DNA of 64,000 nt. Origin: Akkermansiaceae bacterium (GTDB lineage: Bacteria > Verrucomicrobiota > Verrucomicrobiia > Verrucomicrobiales > DEV007). Made by a program: the position numbers and the translations under genes. The notes below the pieces were generated by a model. It had not been told where the DNA came from, did not search any database, and was given only the letters and a program-made list of their open reading frames with translations. Shown here one piece after another: positions 52,774 to 61,636 of the stretch. Each line of letters opens with the position of its first letter. The first letter of the stretch is position 1. The stretch is from the NCBI GenBank assembly GCA_024233005.1, contig JACKQE010000007.1, positions 124,001 to 188,000 of the forward strand. Direction: 5' to 3'.

Positions 52774-53751
52774 ATGACCTCATTCCAACGCATCGCTCTC
52801 ACGGCCTTTATCTGCCTGGAGGTTTTGATTTTTGTGGGGGCGGCCGTTCGGGCCTCCGGCTCAGGATTGGGCTGTCCAGACTGGCCGTTTTGCTACGGGT
52901 GCCTGGTGCCGCCAACGAGCGCGGAAGCGATCGATTTTACCAAGCTTGACCTGGAAAAGTTCCGCCACAAGGCAGCGCAGCATGGCCGCGATCCCTCCAC
53001 CATCACTGTGGAAAGTCTGCGCGCTGAGTTCGATCCCGTGGCCACGTGGATCGAATATCTCAATCGGCTGACCAGTTTGCCGGTGAGCTTGAGTGTCCTG
53101 GGGATGCTTGTGTATTCGTTCCGGCAGCGCGTCAGAGTGGTCCGTTGGACTTCCTTGGTGGCTTTCGTCCTGCTTCTCGCGAATGCCTGGTTGGGGGCGA
53201 GAGTGGTTCTCAGTGGACTCAAACCCGGAACCATCACTTTGCACATGGGATTGGCGATCCTCATGCAATGCGTTCTGGTCTTCACGATCTGGCGAGGAAG
53301 CGAGATTCCCTGGCGTTTCGCGGCTTCCCCCAGAGCCGTGCAGGCGGCGGCGTGGCTTTTCCTGCTTGTTGTCATCGAAGGCATCATGGGGAGCCAGGTG
53401 CGTGAGCTCACGGATGAGCTAGCCCGAACTCATGCCGGGGAAGCTCGTTCTGTCTGGGTGGGCGAATTGGAGCAGAGTTTGGTCTATTTGGTGCACCGCA
53501 GTTTTTCCTGGATGATTGTGATCACCGCCGGATTTTTTTATTTCTGGGCGGCCCGGCCAACCTGGCTGGAGCGTGTCATCCTGGGATTGGTTTTGGCCCA
53601 AATGTCTCTCGGCATTCTCTTGGCACGGGTCGGGATTCTTGCCATCGCCCAGATTCTTCACATCGGATTGTCCTCATTGCTGGTGAGCGCCTTGTGCCTC
53701 TGGTGGCTTGGGTCCCGCAGGTTCGTTCATCCCACGCTGTCTGCCCCGTGA
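52774..53751 (+). CDS. ctaA: Heme A synthase (CtaA/COX15)
   Basis: Converts heme O to heme A for the oxidase. The 325-residue membrane protein has AAVRASGSGLGCPDWPFCYG, the conserved cysteine-pair region, and about eight helices. The conserved His are in LHMGLAILMQCVLV, LVHRSFSWMIVIT and ILHIGLSSLLVSAL. It lies downstream of coxB across a 130-base gap containing a 6-base-arm hairpin (52708-52724). The gene order coxB-ctaA-ctaB supports an aa3 assignment for the oxidase. Confidence 0.94.
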   Translation: MTSFQRIALTAFICLEVLIFVGAAVRASGSGLGCPDWPFCYGCLVPPTSAEAIDFTKLDLEKFRHKAAQHGRDPSTITVESLRAEFDPVATWIEYLNRLTSLPVSLSVLGMLVYSFRQRVRVVRWTSLVAFVLLLANAWLGARVVLSGLKPGTITLHMGLAILMQCVLVFTIWRGSEIPWRFAASPRAVQAAAWLFLLVVIEGIMGSQVRELTDELARTHAGEARSVWVGELEQSLVYLVHRSFSWMIVITAGFFYFWAARPTWLERVILGLVLAQMSLGILLARVGILAIAQILHIGLSSLLVSALCLWWLGSRRFVHPTLSAP

Positions 53752-53869
53752 GTGCCACTTCGTTTCCAAGATTTCTCTGGTCGGCCAGTTTTCGTCCTGG
53801 CGCCTCCCCGGAAGCCTCGTTGGCGGTCGGAACGGTGGAGATCCTTTGCCCCGCCTCCAGAGGTGGGCT

Positions 53870-54811
53870 ATGCTGGCCGCACGGAAAATGACCAAATCCA
53901 CCGTGACCGACCAGCTTACAACGATGGGGCGTCCCCAGGCGGGTGACTTTGCCGCCTTGACCAAGGCCCGCCTCAGCCTGCTGGTGGTGGTGACTTCTGT
54001 TTGCGGGTATATTGCGGCTTCTCGTACTCTGGGCACGTTTTCTTGGGGGATGTTGGGCCACACTTTTTTCGGTACTCTGCTGTGTGCCTTTGGAGCCGGT
54101 GTTTTCAACCAAATCATGGAGGTCAAAGAGGATGCCCTGATGCACCGGACGGCAGACCGTCCCTTGCCGGGGCGTCGGATTCCGGTCGCGGTGGCGTTTG
54201 CTTTGGGATGGGTGTTGTCAGGGTTCGGAATCATCCATCTCGGAGTCAAGGTGCACCCTGTTTCCGCCGCTTTCGCTGCGCTCACTTTGGGAACCTACCT
54301 CTTCATTTACACCCCCTTGAAGCGCTACTCCGCCTGGAACACGGTGGTAGGTGCGGTCTCGGGGGCCTTGCCTCCGCTGATTGGGTGGGCCGCCGGAAGC
54401 GGAGGTCAGTGGCTAGGGTGGGGCCCTGCCTATTTCTTTCTCCTCCTCTTCGGCTGGCAGATGCCTCACTTTCTGGCAATCAACTGGATGTACCGGGATG
54501 ATTACATCCGGGGAGGGTTTGTTATGTGGTCCAATCAGGACGACTCCGGGCGACGCACCGCTGTGTTGGCACTGGTTTTCTCCTGCTTGTTGGTGGTGGT
54601 CGCGCTGCTCCCCAGCTTGGGCGGCTTGGTTCACGGATGGGCCTTGCCCCTGTTGGTGGCCCTTGCCGGATGGACTGTGTGGCTCAATGTGGCCTTTCTC
54701 CGCGAGCCCAACCGTGACCGGGCACGGCGCTTGTTTTTCTGGACACTGGGGTATCTTCCTTTGACCCTGATGGTTGCCCTCTTCGGATGGCGTTCCCCCG
54801 CCTTGCCCTGA
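53870..54811 (+). CDS. ctaB: Protoheme IX farnesyltransferase (CtaB/COX10)
   Basis: Adds a farnesyl group to heme B to give heme O. The start ATG 53870 is preferred since AGAGG lies about 8 bases upstream, while the further-upstream open frame overlaps ctaA. The 313-residue UbiA-family protein has the prenyl-binding region AGVFNQIMEVKEDALMHRTA followed by DRPLPGRR, and a second region WQMPHFLAINWMYRDDYIRG. About eight helices. In the same operon as ctaA; the next gene starts 8 bases later. Confidence 0.93.
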   Translation: MLAARKMTKSTVTDQLTTMGRPQAGDFAALTKARLSLLVVVTSVCGYIAASRTLGTFSWGMLGHTFFGTLLCAFGAGVFNQIMEVKEDALMHRTADRPLPGRRIPVAVAFALGWVLSGFGIIHLGVKVHPVSAAFAALTLGTYLFIYTPLKRYSAWNTVVGAVSGALPPLIGWAAGSGGQWLGWGPAYFFLLLFGWQMPHFLAINWMYRDDYIRGGFVMWSNQDDSGRRTAVLALVFSCLLVVVALLPSLGGLVHGWALPLLVALAGWTVWLNVAFLREPNRDRARRLFFWTLGYLPLTLMVALFGWRSPALP

Positions 54812-54819
54812 CCTCCGCC

Positions 54820-55605
54820 ATGACCGAAACACCCCAGACCACTGAAACTCCTCATGCTCCCGGACCTTCCGCCCCCTTGGTGGTGGGCGCCATCTGGACC
54901 ACCGTGGCGGTTCTCTGCGGTATCGCCATCATGGGATCCATCTTTGTCACCAAGGCCTACCGCAACCGTTATCTGGCAGAACAGAATGCCGAAGCCACAT
55001 CGGGACGTCCAAGGATTTATTCCCGATTGGAAAAGGATCTGAACGCGATCAACCGGGACGGCCAATCAGTCAGTCTGAGCCAGCTCAAAGGCTCGATTTA
55101 CGTCCTCGCCCATCAGTACACCACGTGCCCTTCCGGGTGTTTGGGCGTCGCTTCCCGGCTCGCCGATGTCTATCAGGAGTTCGGGAAATGGGACGGGTTT
55201 CATATCGTCTCCGTCACTGTCGATCCTGCGCGGGATACTCCCGAGAAGATGAACGCCTTTGTCAAAAAAGCCGGGGTCGATCAACCCAATTGGTGGTTTT
55301 TGACCGGCGACGAAACTGAGATCCGCCGTTTTATGGTGCGCTATGCCCAGTTTTACGGCACGAAAACCAACACCGATCCCGCGGAGATCGCGAGCAATGG
55401 TCTGTATGCCCATGATCTTCGGGTGGCCCTGATCGATGGGGGTGCCCATGTCAGGGGCTACTACCAGTTGTATGACGAGGTTCGCGGTGAAGGCGAATTG
55501 AAACGCCTCAGCCAAGACATCCGATATTTATACCAGGAGCGTGAAGAAGCTCGCAATGCTTCCGATGCTGCCGAAATTCCCAAACCGGAGGTTTCCCTGC
55601 CATGA
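54820..55605 (+). CDS. SCO1/SenC-family copper-delivery protein
   Basis: A thioredoxin-fold protein used to load CuA of cytochrome oxidase. The start ATG 54820 gives 261 residues with an N-terminal helix (VVGAIWTTVAVLCGIAIMGS). The metal site is seen as CPSGC (the CxxxC motif) in HQYTTCPSGCLGVASRLADV and the His in NGLYAHDLRVALID. Encoded between ctaB and the DUF420-DUF1573 fusion; the last bases overlap the next start. Confidence 0.92.
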   Translation: MTETPQTTETPHAPGPSAPLVVGAIWTTVAVLCGIAIMGSIFVTKAYRNRYLAEQNAEATSGRPRIYSRLEKDLNAINRDGQSVSLSQLKGSIYVLAHQYTTCPSGCLGVASRLADVYQEFGKWDGFHIVSVTVDPARDTPEKMNAFVKKAGVDQPNWWFLTGDETEIRRFMVRYAQFYGTKTNTDPAEIASNGLYAHDLRVALIDGGAHVRGYYQLYDEVRGEGELKRLSQDIRYLYQEREEARNASDAAEIPKPEVSLP

Positions 55606-56813
55606 CGTTCCCGGCCACCCTTGCCGTGACTCTTCCCCAGGTCAATGCGACGCTGAATGGTCTCTGTGCGGTCGCTCTGCTGACTGGATTTGTGTTCATC
55701 AAAACAGGACGGAAGAACGCCCACATTGCGGCCATGATCACCGCCTTGTTGTTGTCGGTCGCCTTCCTGACCTGCTATGTCTACCACCACCTGACCACCC
55801 AGCTGATCACGGAATTTCCCCGGGAGTATCCGGTGGCCCGGACCATCTATCTGGGGATCCTGATCCCGCACATCATCATGGCCATTGTGATTGTGCCTCT
55901 GGTGCTGCGATTGGTCATTGCTGCGGTCCGGAAAAATTTCGCCATCCACCGTGCTGTGGCCCGCTACACGTTCCCTGCCTGGATGTTTGTTTCAGTAACC
56001 GGCGTGCTCGTCTATTTTATGCTCTACGTGTGGTATGGACCACCCGCGACCCGTCTTAAAAGGGAAACTGCGCTTCCAGCCTCCGCCATGGTGCCACCCG
56101 AGGAGCACACGCTGTCCCGGAAAGTGGAAGCTCCGGTGAAAGCCTCCCCTTTAATACCCCTTTCCGCTCCTTTGGTTGGCGGGGCCGAATCAGGCGCGGA
56201 TGCCCAGACCGGAGCGCTGCGATTCGACAAAAACCTTTTGGAAATCCAGGCTGATCCGAAGGACGACCAAGTCACCGGAGTGTGGAAAGTGACCAACGTG
56301 TCCGACCATCCCGTGCTACTCAAGGAGTTCGAGACCTCCTGTCATTGTGTCAGTGTGACGCAGGGAGCCATGACCTTGCAGCCCGGGGCGACCACTGAAA
56401 TCACGGCGGTGTTCGATATCGGGAACCTAACCGGAACCGCAGAAAAAGAGGTCGTTGTGATGACGGATGATCCTGCGGCGCCATCCCGGAGTTTGACCAT
56501 GCGGGTCCAGGTGCCACCGGTTTTCGTGTTCGAACCGAGCCTTGCAGAGTGGCGCGTCGGTGAGGCTCCCCTGCCTAAGACCGTTCGGCTCAAGGTGGCA
56601 GGGGACACTCCAATCAAAGTGACGGAGATCACCTCTTCCCGGCCGGCCATCAAGGTGGAATTGGAAGAGGTGGAATCCGGTCGTGATTACCGCATCAAAC
56701 TGACGCCCTCATCAACCGATGACACCCTCCTTGGGATGGTCAAAGTGGTGACGGATGCCACCGTCCAGAAGCATCAAAAGACGCTCTTCTTCTTTCAAAT
56801 TTCGAAACCCTGA
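55602..56813 (+). CDS. DUF420 membrane domain fused to DUF1573 domain
   Basis: A 403-residue fusion. Residues 1-150 are a four-helix DUF420 domain (ATLNGLCAVALLTGFVFIKT, LLSVAFLTCYVYHHLTTQLI, PHIIMAIVIVPLVLRLVIAA), a family found near cytochrome oxidase genes and implicated in its assembly. After a Pro-rich linker, residues about 205-403 are a DUF1573 domain of Ig-like folds with the hallmark cysteine pair in EFETSCHCVSVTQG. It starts with ATGA overlap with the SCO gene. DUF1573 is normally a separate secreted protein, so the fusion may tether it to the oxidase. Confidence 0.84.
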   Translation: MTFPATLAVTLPQVNATLNGLCAVALLTGFVFIKTGRKNAHIAAMITALLLSVAFLTCYVYHHLTTQLITEFPREYPVARTIYLGILIPHIIMAIVIVPLVLRLVIAAVRKNFAIHRAVARYTFPAWMFVSVTGVLVYFMLYVWYGPPATRLKRETALPASAMVPPEEHTLSRKVEAPVKASPLIPLSAPLVGGAESGADAQTGALRFDKNLLEIQADPKDDQVTGVWKVTNVSDHPVLLKEFETSCHCVSVTQGAMTLQPGATTEITAVFDIGNLTGTAEKEVVVMTDDPAAPSRSLTMRVQVPPVFVFEPSLAEWRVGEAPLPKTVRLKVAGDTPIKVTEITSSRPAIKVELEEVESGRDYRIKLTPSSTDDTLLGMVKVVTDATVQKHQKTLFFFQISKP

Positions 56814-56864
56814 TAAGTTCCGGTTTCCAATGATGACTCTTTGCGTGCGATTCTGGAGGTGAGC

Positions 56865-57284
56865 TTGAAACGCCAAATGTGGCATGTTTTGCTGGCGAGC
56901 CTGGCCCTCACGGTGATTTTGCTCGCTTTTCATCCGCAACGTCCCCCGTGGTACCGGATTCTCGAAAGCGGACAGTTCGACATCAGTCCGGCCAAGGCTG
57001 CGACGCTCGCGGCCGGATCGAATGGGGTGCTTTGGATCGACTCCCGTTCAGCGCCAGAATACATGGAAGGTCATCCAGTAGGGGCGCTCCGTCTGAGCCA
57101 GGACCAATGGGCCGAACTTGCGGGGCCCCTGTTCCAAGCCATCAAGGGGCGGCCTCCTGGTCAGCCGATCATTGTCTTTGATGATGGGACCGGTCAACGC
57201 AGTGCCGGAGTGGCTGACAAACTTCGTTTTGAATGGGGCGAGGAGCCCGTTTTTCTACTGAGAGGTGACTGGAAAGAACTCTGA
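56865..57284 (+). CDS. Membrane-anchored rhodanese-like protein lacking the catalytic cysteine
   Basis: A TTG at 56865 is the preferred start because GGAGG lies five bases before it; the next ATG is at 56877. A transmembrane helix (VLLASLALTVILLAFHP) leads to a rhodanese domain (GVLWIDSRSAPEYMEGHPVG, GALRLSQDQWAEL). Where active rhodaneses have a Cys at the start of the active-site loop, this protein reads VFDDGTGQRSA, with Asp instead. It therefore cannot transfer sulfur by the usual route and may be a binding domain. Last gene of the respiratory operon, followed by 172 bases without a gene. Confidence 0.68.
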   Translation: MKRQMWHVLLASLALTVILLAFHPQRPPWYRILESGQFDISPAKAATLAAGSNGVLWIDSRSAPEYMEGHPVGALRLSQDQWAELAGPLFQAIKGRPPGQPIIVFDDGTGQRSAGVADKLRFEWGEEPVFLLRGDWKEL

Positions 57285-57456
57285 CCAGCAGGTCATTGGA
57301 AAGGGTCTACTCACCTCCTGCCTGCGCGTTCCTCCGGGAATAGGAACCGCAAAAAGGGATGTGGTCCGAAATTCCTTTTTTCTTTACCGAGGCAGATATT
57401 CGGGCACATTGGGGCGCCAAAACCGTTTAATCCATTCCTAGATTTTTTCCTGCACC

Positions 57457-58557
57457 ATGAAGCGTTACACATTTCGCCTGTTGGCTCCCTTGGCCTTTGC
57501 CTCGTTCCTGGTTTCCTGTGGCGACTCCAAAGAAGTCGTGGCAGCCTCCCCAGTCAAAGAAGACACCAAGCCAGCAGCTCCGGTGGCGAATTCCGATGCC
57601 CCTGCCGCTCCGGTGGTGGCTGCCAAGGTGGAAGTCAATCCCGCGCAACTCGGCGTGTTTGCCACGCTTCCGGCGGTGGTGGAGAATCCGGACAATCCCG
57701 TGACTGACGCCAAAGTGGCTCTCGGTCGGATGCTCTACTACGACAAGCGCCTTTCCGCAGACAACACGGTGTCCTGCAATTCCTGTCACGACCTTGCCTC
57801 TTTCGGCGATGATGGTGCGAAAAATTCCAGCGGTATCAACGGCCAGCACGGTGGGCGCAGCGCTCCCACGGTGTACAATGCCGCGTTGCATCTCGCTCAG
57901 TTCTGGGATGGACGGGCCAAGGATGTCGAAGAGCAGGCCAAGGGGCCGGTGCTCAATTCGATTGAAATGGGAATGCCTGACGGAGCCGCCGTTATCGCCA
58001 AGTTGAAGGCGATCGCGGGCTACCCTGAGAAATTTGCGGCAGCTTTCCCGGGTGAGGCCGATTCCATGACCTATGACAATCTGGGCAAAGCCATCGGGGC
58101 GTTCGAGCGGAAGCTTCTGACTCCGGGGCGGTTCGACAAGTTTCTTGCCGGCGATCAGGCCGCTCTGACCGATGATGAGAAACGTGGGTTGAACGCCTTT
58201 TTGGCCGCCGGATGCACCGTTTGCCACAATGGCGCCGCGGTGGGAGGGACTCTGTATCAGAAAGTTGGTTTGGTGAAACCTTGGCCGGGAGTCACGGACA
58301 AAGGCCGTTCCGCCATCACCAACAATCCTGCGGAGGAGTTCTTTTTCAAGGTGCCCAGTTTGCGAAACATCACGGAAACGGCTCCTTACGGGCATGATGG
58401 CCGGGTCGCGACGATCGAGGAGATGGTCAAAATGATGGCCGAGCACCAATTGGGCAAAATGCTCACCGACGACGAAGTGAAAGACATCGTGACTTTCCTC
58501 AAGGCTCTCAAAGGCGAGGTCGATCAGGAATACATCAAGGAGCCCGTGCTTCCCTGA
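57457..58557 (+). CDS. Di-heme cytochrome c peroxidase family lipoprotein
   Basis: MauG/CcpA-type enzyme, probably reducing peroxide with electrons from cytochrome c, or acting as a di-heme oxidase. The signal has a lipobox ending FLVSCGDS. Mature protein: first heme VSCNSCHDLASFGDDG, second heme AGCTVCHNGAAVGG, and the family motif TAPYGHDGRVATIEEMVKMM near the C-terminus. The 366 residues fit the family. A Pro/Ala-rich linker (APVANSDAPAAPVV) follows the lipid anchor. It has its own likely promoter after a 172-base gap. Confidence 0.9.
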   Translation: MKRYTFRLLAPLAFASFLVSCGDSKEVVAASPVKEDTKPAAPVANSDAPAAPVVAAKVEVNPAQLGVFATLPAVVENPDNPVTDAKVALGRMLYYDKRLSADNTVSCNSCHDLASFGDDGAKNSSGINGQHGGRSAPTVYNAALHLAQFWDGRAKDVEEQAKGPVLNSIEMGMPDGAAVIAKLKAIAGYPEKFAAAFPGEADSMTYDNLGKAIGAFERKLLTPGRFDKFLAGDQAALTDDEKRGLNAFLAAGCTVCHNGAAVGGTLYQKVGLVKPWPGVTDKGRSAITNNPAEEFFFKVPSLRNITETAPYGHDGRVATIEEMVKMMAEHQLGKMLTDDEVKDIVTFLKALKGEVDQEYIKEPVLP

Positions 58558-58590
58558 TGACGTTCCGGTAGCGAATCATTCCTCCCTTCG

Positions 58591-60156
58591 ATGAATCCTT
58601 CACTGTGGCGGTTCACGAAGGGAGATGGTGATGGCTTCTTTGGGTTGTTCATTGACAACCTCCTCCAACTTCTTCTAATCCTCACCCTCTGTCCCCTGGT
58701 TTGCGGGATACCGGTGGAGGTGGTGACCACGCGGCTCCTTCCCGGCGCCGCGTTTTCCATTTTGCTGGGCAATGCCTATTATGCCTGGCAGGCTTGGCGT
58801 CTGGCCAAAGCCGCAGGGCGGGACGATGTCACGGCCCTGCCCTATGGGATCAACACGGTCAGTTTGGTCGCCTATGTTTTTTTCATCATGGGACCCGTTT
58901 ACCGGCAGACTCAGGACGCCACGCTGGCCTGGCAGGCGGGGTTGTTCGCTTGTTTCCTCAGTGGTGTCATGGAGACCGTGGGCGCATTTCTGGGTCCGGC
59001 CCTGCGCCGCCATGCGCCTCGCGCGGCCCTTCTCTCCTCCTTGGCTGGCATCGCCATCACCTTCATTGCGATGGGCTTTGTTTTCCAAGTGTTCGCTTCT
59101 CCCTCGTTGGGTCTGTTGCCGTTGCTGCTCATCCTGGTGTTTTACGCCGGCAAAGTCCGCCTGCCCATGGGGTTGCCGGGCGGCCTCGTTGCCGTGATCA
59201 TCGGGACCGGCCTGGCGTGGCTACTGAGGAGTTGGGGTTTGGATTCTGCCCAAAATGGCGCCGCTCCGGTTCCTTCTTCGTCCTGGGGATTGCATCTGCC
59301 TCATTGGGCGGGGGGAGATTTGTGGCATTTTCTCGCCACAGGCCAGGGATGGAAGTATTTCGCGGTCATTTTTCCGATGGGGCTTTTCAATGTGATCGGT
59401 TCTCTGCAGTGTCTCGAAAGTGCCGCTGCGGCGGGCGATGAGTATGAAACACGACCTTCCCTGCTGGCCAATGGCCTGGGCACTCTATTGGCCGCCGTTT
59501 TTGGCAGTCCATTTCCGACGACGCTCTACATTGGCCATCCCGGATGGAAGGACATGGGAGCGCGCTGGGGCTATTCCACGCTCAACGGGCTTGTCATCAC
59601 GGTGTTGGTATTGTGCGGTGGCGTCGGCGCGGTTCTACAGGTGGTTCCCTTGGAAGTGACGCTGGGAATCCTCTTGTGGATCGGCTTGGTGATCACCGCG
59701 CAGGCTTTTCAGGCTTCTCCCCGTGAAGAAGCGCTCGCGGTCGCGGTGGGATTGGTTCCCGCGCTGGCCTCCTGGGCGCTCTACCTCATCGAAACCACCC
59801 TTCGAGTAGCGGGCACCAGTCTGGAGGCGCAAATCTCCCACTTTGGCAGTCAGCTGTACATCCAAGGAGTCATCTCACTGCACCAAGGATTTCTCCTCAC
59901 TTCGATCCTTTATGCGGCGGTGGTGAGTTTTGTCATCCGGCGGGCCTACCGCACGGCCGCAGTCTGGATGCTTGCCTGCGCGGGCTTTTCAGCGGTGGGG
60001 CTGATTCATGCCTACACACTGACCCCAAATGGCGTGGAGAACCGCTTTGGCTGGTGGGAGGCTCCGGAGTTTGCCCTGCCCTACCTGGCCGCCGCAGCGG
60101 TGCTGTGGGGCCTTTCTTTGCGCGGGAATGCGTCCTTTGGGGCCGGAAAGGTGTGA
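58591..60156 (+). CDS. NCS2/AzgA-like permease
   Basis: A 521-residue, about 12-14-helix transporter of the nucleobase:cation symporter 2 superfamily. Family features include TALPYGINTVSLVAYVFF near the start, FPMGLFNVIGSLQCLESAAA (the region holding the substrate-binding Glu) and AVFGSPFPTTLYIGHPGWKD. The substrate could be a purine, but divergent members exist and I do not name one. It ends directly against the convergent MauE-like gene (0-base gap). Confidence 0.83.
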   Translation: MNPSLWRFTKGDGDGFFGLFIDNLLQLLLILTLCPLVCGIPVEVVTTRLLPGAAFSILLGNAYYAWQAWRLAKAAGRDDVTALPYGINTVSLVAYVFFIMGPVYRQTQDATLAWQAGLFACFLSGVMETVGAFLGPALRRHAPRAALLSSLAGIAITFIAMGFVFQVFASPSLGLLPLLLILVFYAGKVRLPMGLPGGLVAVIIGTGLAWLLRSWGLDSAQNGAAPVPSSSWGLHLPHWAGGDLWHFLATGQGWKYFAVIFPMGLFNVIGSLQCLESAAAAGDEYETRPSLLANGLGTLLAAVFGSPFPTTLYIGHPGWKDMGARWGYSTLNGLVITVLVLCGGVGAVLQVVPLEVTLGILLWIGLVITAQAFQASPREEALAVAVGLVPALASWALYLIETTLRVAGTSLEAQISHFGSQLYIQGVISLHQGFLLTSILYAAVVSFVIRRAYRTAAVWMLACAGFSAVGLIHAYTLTPNGVENRFGWWEAPEFALPYLAAAAVLWGLSLRGNASFGAGKV

Positions 60157-60606
60157 TCAAACTGAAGAGGCGGCTTTGCCCTTCCGGAATACCTGGGCCA
60201 GCAGCACGACCGCGATGGCCAGCAGCGTCAGGTCGCGTGCCATCAGGGCGGGAAAATGGGTTTGGATGTCGACCTTGGTTTTGCCGAAGCAGCCACAGGC
60301 AATGTCGAGTCCCCTGAACCAAGCGCTGGCCAGCGCGCCGGTGAAGACGAGCATCATGCCGGACACTGCCATCAAGGCTCCGTCATAAAGACGCCGCAGG
60401 AGGATGCCCAGACCGCAGAAAATTTCGAACCAGGGCAGGTAAACGGCCAGCGCCGCCGCGGCAGCCGGCCAAGGGATCAGATGGTAATGCAGGATGTCTT
60501 TTGCGAAGTCACCCGGATTCATGACCTTGGTCAGCCCCGCGTAGACAAATATCCCGCCCAAGATCAGGCGGAGCAGCAGGGGAATCACTTTGGCAATGCT
60601 TTCCAT
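60157..60606 (-). CDS. MauE/DoxX-family membrane protein
   Basis: Four helices in 149 residues (PLLLRLILGGIFVYAGLTKV, AAAALAVYLPWFEIFCGLGI, MAVSGMMLVFTGALASAWFR, TLLAIAVVLLAQVFRKG) with the MauE-type CGCFG motif (residues IACGCFGKTKVD) between helices. MauE is needed for assembly of methylamine dehydrogenase; relatives act with DoxX, probably in redox or disulfide chemistry. Its 5' end overlaps the rhodanese gene by 22 bases, showing co-translation. No mau structural genes are present. Confidence 0.84.
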   Translation of the reverse strand: MESIAKVIPLLLRLILGGIFVYAGLTKVMNPGDFAKDILHYHLIPWPAAAAALAVYLPWFEIFCGLGILLRRLYDGALMAVSGMMLVFTGALASAWFRGLDIACGCFGKTKVDIQTHFPALMARDLTLLAIAVVLLAQVFRKGKAASSV

Positions 60607-60998
60607 CCGCCTTTCAATACGTGAACATTTTTGACCCCTACTTCCTCGCGAAGTCTTTTGGCCACCGCATGGCTGGCATCACAACCTCCTCCATCACAAT
60701 AAACGACGATCATCCTGTCGTCGTCCCATTCGTCGATGAAGCCGGCGACCAATTCCTGCCAATGGTCTTCATTGAGGCTGAGGGCCCCGTCGATGTGTCC
60801 GGCCGCGTAACTGGCGGATGGCCGCGCATCGATCCATAGAATTTTTTCCCCGAAGCCCAGGGCCGTTTCGTAGGAGATTTCGTCACCCGGTTCCGTGGCG
60901 GCTTTGAGGTTATCCCATTGAATCCCGGCTGAAATGAGGGCCGGAAGGAGCGCCATTCCAAGGAGAGCCGCCATCTGGCGGATGGACTGCGTCATCAT
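60585..60998 (-). CDS. Exported rhodanese with catalytic cysteine
   Basis: The ATG at 60998 overlaps the stop of the upstream DUF1573 gene (ATGA) and starts a signal peptide (RQMAALLGMALLPALISAGI). The 137-residue product is one rhodanese domain: ILWIDARPSASYAAGHIDGA, then VYCDGGGCDASHAVAKRL, where the Cys after VY is in the active-site loop, and HVLKGGWKALP at the end. It would act outside the cytoplasm as a sulfur carrier or redox protein. Compare the Cys-less copy at 56865. Confidence 0.86.
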   Translation of the reverse strand: MMTQSIRQMAALLGMALLPALISAGIQWDNLKAATEPGDEISYETALGFGEKILWIDARPSASYAAGHIDGALSLNEDHWQELVAGFIDEWDDDRMIVVYCDGGGCDASHAVAKRLREEVGVKNVHVLKGGWKALPK

Positions 60999-61636
60999 TT
61001 GATGCGGGCGTAAATGGTGTAGGCCCGGGGTGCATCCGGAGGGTAGTCGGTTTGCACGGTGATTTCTGCTTTGTCCTTCTCGACTGTGGAGGTGGGAGCA
61101 ATCAGGACGCGGTATTGGGCACCTTCGGTCACGGTTTCCAATTGCACCCCGAATCGCGGGTTGGGTGACGTCACTCCCGTGACATGCACCACCTGTCCCG
61201 GTTCGGTTTGCAACGTCACCGCTTGAGGAAGGGGATCCTGCGCCTTTTTCCAATACACAAGGCTGGGGGTGAGTGTCATTGCTCGGTGGATGTAGACCAC
61301 GATGTTGAGATCCTGGGAGATCCCGTCCACGGTTTTCACGGTGACGATTTTCCGTTGGGCCCCGACGCGATCACCGAAATGGAAGTTGGCGGTCACGACC
61401 CCGGACTCACCCGGCAGGTAGGTTTTTTTCGCCATTTCGGCCGTGGTGCAGCCGCAGGAAGTCTTGACCGATTTCACGCTGACCGGGGTTGACCCGGTGT
61501 TGGTGAATTTGAAGGTGGCCTCAACATACTCGACTTCGGGGTCGCGCTGGAATTCTTGCCAAGGATTTTCCCACTTGAGTTGGGCGAACGCTGGACTGGC
61601 GGCGGCGCAGAAAATCAGAAACAGGAATCGGTACAT
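60995..61636 (-). CDS. Secreted DUF1573 domain protein
   Basis: 213 residues with a signal peptide (MYRFLFLIFCAAASPAFAQ) and an Ig-like DUF1573 domain: EYVEATFKFTNTGSTPVSVK, the cysteine pair VKTSCGCTTAEM, then GESGVVTANFHFGDRVG. The role of DUF1573 proteins is unknown. First gene of a three-gene minus-strand operon with rhodanese and MauE-like protein. The same DUF1573-then-rhodanese order occurs at 55602-57284. Confidence 0.88.
   Translation of the reverse strand: MYRFLFLIFCAAASPAFAQLKWENPWQEFQRDPEVEYVEATFKFTNTGSTPVSVKSVKTSCGCTTAEMAKKTYLPGESGVVTANFHFGDRVGAQRKIVTVKTVDGISQDLNIVVYIHRAMTLTPSLVYWKKAQDPLPQAVTLQTEPGQVVHVTGVTSPNPRFGVQLETVTEGAQYRVLIAPTSTVEKDKAEITVQTDYPPDAPRAYTIYARIK

Noticed and set aside
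57330..57370. Hairpin GCGTTCCT...AGGAACCGC after the respiratory operon as a terminator
   Set aside because: It is followed by A residues, not T, on the plus strand, and one arm has a bulge.
60157..60606. MauE as evidence of methylamine dehydrogenase
   Set aside because: No mauA/mauB genes are in the window; the MauE/DoxX family is broad.
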